A DNA stretch of 64,000 nt from Actinomadura meyerae (GTDB lineage Bacteria; Actinomycetota; Actinomycetes; Streptosporangiales; Streptosporangiaceae): the NCBI RefSeq assembly GCF_900188445.1, contig NZ_FZOR01000004.1, forward strand, positions 227,983-291,982, read 5' to 3'. Positions 59,189-64,000 of this stretch are shown here, one piece after another. Below the pieces are notes generated by a model, which searched no databases, had not been told where the DNA came from, and saw nothing but the letters and a program-made list of their open reading frames with translations. The translations under genes and the position numbers were made by a program. Within the stretch, counting starts at the first letter, position 1; each line of letters starts with the position of its first letter.

Positions 59189-59820
59189 GCCGCCCCGCCC
59201 AGCTCCAGCACCCGGTCGGCGAACGGCGCGACGGGCTCCACCTCGTGCGTGACGAACACGACCGCCGTGCCGTGCTCGCGCCTGCGCCGCTCGACCAGCC
59301 CGGCCGTGATCCGCCGGTGCTCGGCGTCCAGCGAGGCGAGTGGCTCGTCGCACAGCAGGACCCGGGGGCCGGACGCGAGTGCCTGCGCGATCCGCACCCG
59401 CTGGAGCTCGCCGCCCGACAGCAGGTCGAGCGGGACGTCCGCGTACGGTGCGGCGCCCACGTCGCGCAGGACGTCCTCGACCCGCCGGCGCGCGTCCCGG
59501 GACCGCCGCGGCCCCCACCGGTGCCCGTCGACGCCGAGCCGCACCAGGTCGCGGGCGCGCAGCGGGGTGTGCGGCGGGACGGCCCGGTGCTGCGGGACAT
59601 AGCCGACGAGGTCGCTGCCCCGGCGCGGCGGGCGGCCCAGCACGGTGACCGTCCCGGCCGTCAGCCGCTGCAGGCCGAGCAGCACCCGCAGCAGGCTCGT
59701 CTTGCCCGACCCGTTGTGCCCGAGGACGACGAGGAACTCGCCCGCCCCCACGTCGAGGTCGAGCCCCCTCCACACCGTCCGCTCCCCGTAGGAGAGGGCG
59801 GCGCCGCGCATGGCGATCAC
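59185..59820 (-). CDS. znuC: zinc ABC transporter ATPase
   Basis: 211 residues. Walker A LGHNGSGKTSLLRVL near residue 33, Q-loop YVPQHRAVPP, ABC signature LLSGGELQRVRIAQAL near residue 134, Walker B VLLCDEPLASLD and the H-loop VTHEVEPVAPFADR. It powers uptake through the adjacent permease. GTG start overlaps the znuA stop (GTGA); the stop overlaps the znuB start, so all three are coupled. Slightly short for a ZnuC, lacking the C-terminal extension. Confidence 0.92.
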   Translation of the reverse strand: MIAMRGAALSYGERTVWRGLDLDVGAGEFLVVLGHNGSGKTSLLRVLLGLQRLTAGTVTVLGRPPRRGSDLVGYVPQHRAVPPHTPLRARDLVRLGVDGHRWGPRRSRDARRRVEDVLRDVGAAPYADVPLDLLSGGELQRVRIAQALASGPRVLLCDEPLASLDAEHRRITAGLVERRRREHGTAVVFVTHEVEPVAPFADRVLELGGAA

Positions 59821-60740
59821 GACAGCGCCCTCCCCAGCGCGGCGATGGTGCCGTCCATCCAGGCGAGGTAGCCGGTGCCCGCGGGCAGCGTCTCGGTGAC
59901 CGGCACGACGGGCACGCCGCTCTCCCTGGCCGCCCTCTCGACGCGCTCGGTCTGCGGCCCGCCGGTCTGGGAGTTGTGCACGAGCGCCTTCACCTTCTTG
60001 CCGGTGAGCAGCGCGAGGACATCGCGCATGGCGCGGGGCGGGACCTCGCCCTCCTCCTCGACCGCCTCGCTGAACTCCTCGGGCGTCCGGTTCTCCAGCC
60101 CGGCCGCCTCCAGCAGGTAGACGGGGACGGGCTCGGTGATGGCGACGCCCTCGCCCGCGTGCGCGGCCTTGAGCGCGGCGACCTTTCCCTCCAGCGTCTC
60201 CAGCCCGGCCTTGAAGGCCCCGGCGTTCGCCGCGTAGGCCTTCGCGCCGTCCGGGTCGGCCTGGGCGAGCGCGGCGGAGATCCGGTCGGCCAGCCGCCCG
60301 ACGGACGGCAGGTCGTACCAGACGTGCTCGTTCAGCTCCTCGCCGGCCGGCGCGGTCCGCCCGGACACCTCGACGGCGTTGAGCACCGCCGCCTCGGACC
60401 CCGAGCCCTTGAGCAGCGTGTCCATGAAGTCGTCGTAGCCGCCGCCGTTCTCGATGACGACCCGCGCCTCGGACAGCGCGAGCCGGGTGCGCGTCCCCGC
60501 CTCGAACGAGTGGGGGTCCTGCGCGGGGTCGGTGATGAACGACGTCACCTCCACCCTGGCGCCGCCGATCTGCCGGGCGATGTCGCCGTAGACGTTCGTC
60601 GAGGCCACGACGGGCACGGCGCCGCCCTCACGGCCGGCCGCCCCGGCGTCGGGCGACGAGCCGCAGCCGGACGCCAGCAGGGCCGAGACGGCGAGGAGGG
60701 CGCCCGCGCCGGTGGCGCGGGCACGCGGAAGAGAGGTCAT
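59817..60740 (-). CDS. znuA: zinc ABC transporter substrate-binding lipoprotein
   Basis: 307 residues. Lipoprotein signal LLAVSALLASGCGSS with lipobox cysteine near residue 26. Cluster A-I metal-binding fold: VVASTNVYGDIARQIGG, DPAQDPHSFEAGTR (His ligand), LNEHVWYDLPSVGRLADRI (His ligand), AITEPVPVYLLEAAGL and LVHNSQTGGPQTERV. One ligand His commonly seen near the Glu-Pro-hinge is replaced (EPVPVYLLE). The family binds Zn2+ or Mn2+; the perfect Zur site 15 bases before the start codon supports zinc. First gene of znuA-znuC-znuB. Confidence 0.9.
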   Translation of the reverse strand: MTSLPRARATGAGALLAVSALLASGCGSSPDAGAAGREGGAVPVVASTNVYGDIARQIGGARVEVTSFITDPAQDPHSFEAGTRTRLALSEARVVIENGGGYDDFMDTLLKGSGSEAAVLNAVEVSGRTAPAGEELNEHVWYDLPSVGRLADRISAALAQADPDGAKAYAANAGAFKAGLETLEGKVAALKAAHAGEGVAITEPVPVYLLEAAGLENRTPEEFSEAVEEEGEVPPRAMRDVLALLTGKKVKALVHNSQTGGPQTERVERAARESGVPVVPVTETLPAGTGYLAWMDGTIAALGRALS

Positions 60741-60755
60741 GGGGGCCTCCGAAAA

Positions 60756-60770
60756 TGAAAACGGTTTTCA
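60756..60770 (-). promoter_or_regulatory. Zur box
   Basis: TGAAAAC-G-GTTTTCA is a perfect 15-base palindrome that fits the actinobacterial Zur consensus (TGAAAATnATTTTCA-like), placed just upstream of znuA. Zinc-loaded Zur would repress the importer. Confidence 0.88.
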
Positions 60771-60798
60771 GTGCAACTTAGCATGATCCGCCGTCTTC

Positions 60799-60840
60799 GT
60801 CCGCAGACCGGTGTCCGCAGGCCGGTGTCCGCAGGCCGGG
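60799..60840. repeat. 14-bp tandem repeat, three copies
   Basis: GTCCGCAGACCGGT, GTCCGCAGGCCGGT and GTCCGCAGGCCGGG in direct succession between the Zur box and the NlpC/P60 terminator. No coding role seen. Confidence 0.85.
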
Positions 60841-60902
60841 CCTCCGCGCGAGCGGCGCCCGGTGCCGAGTGGCGCCCCGGTTCCGGGGGGCGCCGAACGC
60901 GC

Positions 60903-60935
60903 GCACCGCCGCCACGGTGCCCGTGGCGGCGGTGC
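60903..60935 (-). terminator. strong terminator after NlpC/P60 gene
   Basis: Perfect 15-bp stem GCACCGCCGCCACGG / CCGTGGCGGCGGTGC with a 3-base loop, 14 bases past the NlpC/P60 stop on the minus strand. Insulates the znu promoter. Confidence 0.85.
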
Positions 60936-60949
60936 GGTCGTGCGTGTGG

Positions 60950-62005
60950 TCAGAGTGGCCTGCGGGCCAGGGCAGGCAGGTAGTCGTAGGGACCCGTGTA
61001 CTTCGCCCAGACGCGGTGCTGGTAGAAGGGGCGCCGCTGTCCCGGCGGCGCTGCGGCCGGTCGCGTACGGGGTCTCGGTTCAGGCCGTGACTTGTCCGAC
61101 GGTGCGTCGCTTCGCGGGGCCTGTGCCGCGGGATGGTCCGGCGCCTGGGCGGGGCGGCCGGGTGGCCCGGCCGGGTCGGCCGGGGTGTGTCCGGGGGCGG
61201 TGATCGGGGGCTTTTCGGGCGAATGGGGAACGGTGTCAGATGGCGGCGGAATTTGGGGGGTCCGCCCCTTATCAGGCGGCTGGTCCGCTCGTTTCTCGGT
61301 ACTCATCCGGTCGATCTTCTCGACCAGTTCCCGGACCGAATCCGGGAACTCCCGGTAGGCCGGGGCGCCCGGCCGGACCGCGCCGGCGAACTGCCGCTTG
61401 CGCCGCTTGCCGATCTTGTCGATGCGCACCCGCGCGCCGGAGTGCGGCGCGTGCAGGAACCGCTTGTGCCCGACGAAGAGGCCGACGTGGCTGCGGCCGT
61501 GGAAGAAGATGAGGTCGCCCGGCTCGAGGTCCCGGTACTCCACCTTGCGGTCGACCTTGCGGTACTGGGCGTAGGTCACGCGCGGGATCTTCACGCCCGC
61601 CTTGCGCCACGCCGCCATCGCCAGGCCGGAGCAGTCGTAGCCGCCGGGCCCGTCGGCTCCCCACCGGTAGGGCTTGCCGATCTGCTTGCGGGCGAACCGG
61701 AGCGCCTTCCCGGCCTTCTCGCGCTGGGCCGCCTCGCGGGTGCGGTACCGGTCGTACGCCTTCACCTTCGCCAGCGTGGCGGAGTCCAGGTGCAGGCTCC
61801 GCAGCGCCGCCGGGTTGAGCGCCGCCGGCGCGGGCGCGCTCAGCGGGACGGCCAGCGCGGCTCCGGTCGCCGTCGCGACGACGGCCGCCCGGAGCGTCCC
61901 CCGTTTTCGGCAGGTGGACCGGGTGCCGCCGGTATGGCCGGCGGCCGCTCCGCTTCCGGCCGCGCCCGCGGCCCCGTCATCGTGTGAATGGCGTGCGATG
62001 GACAT
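60950..62005 (-). CDS. secreted NlpC/P60 peptidoglycan endopeptidase
   Basis: 351 residues. A long N-terminal region with a hydrophobic signal segment (about 38-62, LRAAVVATATGAALAVPLSAPAPAAL), a short helical linker, then the NlpC/P60 domain (about 98-215): GKPYRWGADGPGGYDCSGLAMAAW (catalytic Cys), YRDLEPGDLIFFHGRSHVGLFVG (catalytic His) and FLHAPHSGARVRI (third polar residue). A Pro-rich, low-complexity tail of about 120 residues follows, ending in an aromatic segment YQHRVWAKYTGPYDYLP. It cleaves peptide stems in the cell wall. GGAGAACGGAGAG precedes the ATG. A 158-base leader region contains a strong hairpin and two palindromes. Confidence 0.9.
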   Translation of the reverse strand: MSIARHSHDDGAAGAAGSGAAAGHTGGTRSTCRKRGTLRAAVVATATGAALAVPLSAPAPAALNPAALRSLHLDSATLAKVKAYDRYRTREAAQREKAGKALRFARKQIGKPYRWGADGPGGYDCSGLAMAAWRKAGVKIPRVTYAQYRKVDRKVEYRDLEPGDLIFFHGRSHVGLFVGHKRFLHAPHSGARVRIDKIGKRRKRQFAGAVRPGAPAYREFPDSVRELVEKIDRMSTEKRADQPPDKGRTPQIPPPSDTVPHSPEKPPITAPGHTPADPAGPPGRPAQAPDHPAAQAPRSDAPSDKSRPEPRPRTRPAAAPPGQRRPFYQHRVWAKYTGPYDYLPALARRPL

Positions 62006-62039
62006 TTCGCTCTCTCCGTTCTCCGGTGCCGGGCATCGC

Positions 62040-62067
62040 CTCGGCAGGTGATCATCATCCTGCCGAG
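62040..62067 (-). promoter_or_regulatory. leader hairpin of the NlpC/P60 gene
   Basis: Perfect 9-bp stem CTCGGCAGG / CCTGCCGAG with a 10-base loop, 35 bases before the start codon. Two palindromes lie further upstream: CGGGTACCCG (62072-62081) and CATGATCATG (62119-62128). No known riboswitch consensus recognised. Confidence 0.5.
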
Positions 62068-62163
62068 TGATCGGGTACCCGTTGATCGCCGGGGAATTGA
62101 GCGAACCGGCCGATTTTGCATGATCATGGCGCGGAATTAGCAGCGTTCTTCAGTGTCTTTTGA

Positions 62164-63594
62164 TCAAGCGGTCAGATGCGCGAGCGAGGTCAGCGGAACG
62201 GGCAGCCAGGCCGGCCGGTTCCGCGCCTCGTAGCGCACCTCGTAGACGGCCTTCTCGAACTCGAACGCGTGCATCAGCACCGCGTGCGCGGCCGGGTCGG
62301 CGCCGCCGGCCGCCGCGTACCCGCGGCAGAACGCGGCGCGGTTGCGCGCCGCCCACGCGTGCGCCCGGGTCTCCAGGTGCGGCCCCGACTCCGTCGGCAC
62401 CGTGCCGGCCTTGGTGATGAGGAACCGCGCCGCGTACTCGAAGGAGCGCAGCATCCCGGCGACGTCGCGCAGCGGGTGCGCGAGGGCCCGCCGCTCGCTC
62501 TGCGTGCGCGCCGGTTCGCCCTCGAAGTCGAGCAGCGCCCAGCCCGACTCGGTGCGCAGCACCTGGCCGAGGTGGTAGTCGCCGTGCACCCGCTGGACGG
62601 CCAGCGGCGCCGTCCGCGCGGCCAGGTCCAGGAACGCCCCGGTGAGCGCCTTGGCGTGCGGCGCGAGGCCGGGCACGGCCCGGCAGGTGGCGGTCAGCTC
62701 GGCGTTCATCCGGGCGGCCAGCGCGCGCACCTCGGCGGCGGGGACCGTCGTCACGCCGAACGCGTCGGCGAGCGCCCGGTGCACCTGGGCGGTGGCGGCA
62801 CCGAGCCGTTCGGCCTCGGCCGCGAAGTCGCCGCCGGCGACCGCGGCGTCCAGCTCCGCCCACTCGTCGCCGGCGGGCAGCGGGTAGGCGAACCAGTCGC
62901 GGACGCTCGCGATCGCCAGGCTCCAGCCGTCCGCGCCGGTGTGCAGGTAGTCCGACAGCAGCGCGAGCGTGACCGGCTCCGCGCCGGGCTCGCCCGGGTC
63001 GAGCTCGATCCAGCCGTGCACGGCGGGGACGTGCGCGCAGCCCTGGCGGGTGAGCGCGAGGTTGACCTCCAGGTCGAGGTTCACGCCCTGGCTGAGCCGG
63101 CGGAACAGCTTGCAGATGTAGGCGTCCCCGAACAGCAGCGAGGTGTTGCTCTGCTCCGCGGTGATGGGCAGGCTCGCGAGGTCCGTGCGGATGCGGGCGC
63201 CGCCGGCGTGGTGGAAGCGCAGCGGCCCGATGGACGCCCCGTCGGCCAGGGCGGCCAGCAGCGTCCGGGTCAGGTCCGGGTCGTGGGCGGCGTCGTACAC
63301 GCGCACCCTCTTCCCGCCCGTGCTGCTCGTCCCGCCCGCGTCGCGGCCGATCTCCACGTGCCGGAGCCGGTCGGGCAGGTCGCGGCGGACGCCGAGCAGG
63401 AGCTGGTAGTGGTCGGTGGTGCCGTTCTGGCGGACGTCGAGGACGAGGTGGTGCAGGGCTGGGTCGCCGGTGCGCAGTTCGGTGGCGGTGCCGATGGTCA
63501 GCTCGTCGATGGGGCCGTCCTTGCCGCCGAACCACCGCTGCCTGGGCAGCCACTCCGCGAGGTCCCGGATCAGCTCCGCTCGGGGTGGCAGCAT
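62164..63594 (-). CDS. mak: maltokinase
   Basis: 476 residues, length and motifs of actinobacterial maltokinase (Pep2/Mak1). N-terminal LAEWLPRQRWFGGKDG, then ITAEQSNTSLLFGDAYICKLFRRLSQGVNLDLEV (N-lobe), catalytic loop QRVHGDYHLGQVLRTESGWALLDFEGEP (Asp and metal-binding Asp) and AHPLRDVAGMLRSFEYAA. It phosphorylates maltose with ATP to maltose-1-phosphate, the donor used by GlgE for alpha-glucan synthesis. Begins 1 base after the treS stop, forming the usual treS-mak pair. Confidence 0.93.
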   Translation of the reverse strand: MLPPRAELIRDLAEWLPRQRWFGGKDGPIDELTIGTATELRTGDPALHHLVLDVRQNGTTDHYQLLLGVRRDLPDRLRHVEIGRDAGGTSSTGGKRVRVYDAAHDPDLTRTLLAALADGASIGPLRFHHAGGARIRTDLASLPITAEQSNTSLLFGDAYICKLFRRLSQGVNLDLEVNLALTRQGCAHVPAVHGWIELDPGEPGAEPVTLALLSDYLHTGADGWSLAIASVRDWFAYPLPAGDEWAELDAAVAGGDFAAEAERLGAATAQVHRALADAFGVTTVPAAEVRALAARMNAELTATCRAVPGLAPHAKALTGAFLDLAARTAPLAVQRVHGDYHLGQVLRTESGWALLDFEGEPARTQSERRALAHPLRDVAGMLRSFEYAARFLITKAGTVPTESGPHLETRAHAWAARNRAAFCRGYAAAGGADPAAHAVLMHAFEFEKAVYEVRYEARNRPAWLPVPLTSLAHLTA

Positions 63595-63595
63595 G

Positions 63596-64000
63596 TCACA
63601 CGGCCCTTCCCGCGCCCGCGGTCCGGTCGGTGCCGGCGCCGGCGTCGTCCGGCGGGAGCAGCTGGAACCAGTAGAAGCCGTGCCCGGGGAGCGTCAGCAG
63701 GTACGGGAGTTCCCCGATGGCCGGGAACTGGACGCCGCCCATGCACTCGACGGGGGAGTAGCCCTCGAACCGCCGCATGTCCAACTCGACCGGCTGCGGG
63801 AAGCGCGACAGGTTGCTGACGCACAGCACCGTGTCCATCTCTCCCCACGGGCTCTCGTCCTCGGAGATCTCGCGGGTGAAGGCGAGGACGGAGGGGTTGG
63901 AGGCGGACAGTTCGACGTAGGAGCCGACGCCGAAGACGGGGTGGCGCTGCCGGATCTCGATCATTTTGCGGGTCCAGTGCAGCAGGGAGCCGGGGTTGTT
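63596..64000 (-). CDS. treS: trehalose synthase (maltose alpha-D-glucosyltransferase), 3' end only
   Basis: The last 134 codons of a gene running off the right edge. The visible part reads NNPGSLLHWTRKMIEIRQRH and continues with HPVFGVGSYVELSASNPSVLAFTREI, the GH13 TreS C-terminal beta domain (VLCVSNLSRFPQPVELDMRRFEGYSPVECMGG, LLTLPGHGFYWFQL). TreS interconverts trehalose and maltose, feeding maltose to maltokinase. Identification rests on the C-terminal domain and on the adjacent mak gene; the catalytic barrel lies outside the window. Confidence 0.9.
   Translation of the reverse strand, partial: NNPGSLLHWTRKMIEIRQRHPVFGVGSYVELSASNPSVLAFTREISEDESPWGEMDTVLCVSNLSRFPQPVELDMRRFEGYSPVECMGGVQFPAIGELPYLLTLPGHGFYWFQLLPPDDAGAGTDRTAGAGRAV

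Noticed and set aside
60870..60895. Second hairpin (GGCGCC...GGCGCC) upstream of the znu operon
   Set aside because: The stem is imperfect and overlaps simple GC-rich sequence; the adjacent 15-bp perfect hairpin explains termination on its own.
62006..62160. c-di-AMP (ydaO-type) riboswitch upstream of the NlpC/P60 gene
   Set aside because: The position is right for one, but the conserved core sequences and junctions are not present; only a simple hairpin and palindromes are seen.
1..64000. Natural-product gene cluster, prophage or genomic island boundaries
   Set aside because: No PKS/NRPS, integrase, transposase, tRNA or attachment-site repeats were seen, and composition is uniform apart from short AT-rich operators.

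Overview
The window is about 73% GC chromosomal DNA with GTG/ATG starts, very short intergenic gaps and many leaderless-looking genes. Family content (SAV2177-type SAM methyltransferase, ImuA/ImuB/DnaE2 mutasome with an actinobacterial LexA box, TreS-maltokinase, NlpC/P60 with a long signal peptide, Ser/Thr kinases with beta-propeller sensors) points to an actinomycete, probably Streptosporangiales/Thermomonosporaceae (Actinomadura-like). The genus is inferred, not proven. I see no rRNA, tRNA, IS element, prophage or CRISPR array. No gene-free stretch exceeds 300 bases; the longest gaps (about 200 bases, near 19.4-19.6, 58.1-58.3 and 60.7-60.9 kb) hold operators, terminators and small repeats.

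Layout. 0-6.6 kb: 3' end of a GH78 rhamnosidase-like gene, MarR regulator, aldo/keto reductase, SAM methyltransferase divergent from a tiny orphan gene, ribokinase, PH-domain membrane protein and Ppx/GppA phosphatase. 6.6-14.6 kb, minus strand: a membrane Ser/Thr kinase with an extracellular propeller, then (reading leftward from its promoter) imuA-imuB-dnaE2 behind a perfect SOS box. 14.6-18 kb: mtnA and a RecD2-type helicase. 18-29.3 kb: accessory and regulatory genes: TetR/metallo-beta-lactamase-fold pair, secreted chitooligosaccharide-type deacetylase with a carbohydrate-binding module, LacI regulator, TetR/MFS efflux pair with a strong operator, orphan solute-binding protein, secreted LVIVD-repeat protein, FUSC membrane protein, CGNR zinc-finger regulator and a small zinc-ribbon protein. 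29.3-33.4 kb: a glutamine-synthetase-like gene divergent from a FluG-type amidohydrolase, then an FAD-dependent CoA-disulfide-reductase-like enzyme.

33.4-56 kb is the most interesting part. Three DUF4132 (MolR-like) paralogues lie here. The third heads a tightly overlapped five-gene operon: DUF4132 - MoxR-type AAA+ ATPase - DUF5682 - VWA protein - SWIM zinc-finger protein. This matches, in order and approximate length, what I recall of the uncharacterised molR/yehI-yehL-yehM-yehP-yehQ group of E. coli. Divergent from it, 49 bases away, is a Ser/Thr kinase fused to WD40 repeats, overlapping a zinc-binding TPR gene. The two leaderless DUF4132 genes share a promoter element (TGTCGGT, 9 bases, TACCGT, 8 bases, ATG). 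Together this looks like a kinase-controlled AAA+/VWA chaperone-like or conflict system with unknown output.

56-64 kb, minus strand: metallo-beta-lactamase-fold hydrolase, MreB-like actin homologue, a zinc ABC importer (znuA-znuC-znuB) behind a perfect Zur box, an NlpC/P60 cell-wall hydrolase with a structured leader, and maltokinase following the 3' end of treS (GlgE alpha-glucan pathway), which runs off the right edge.
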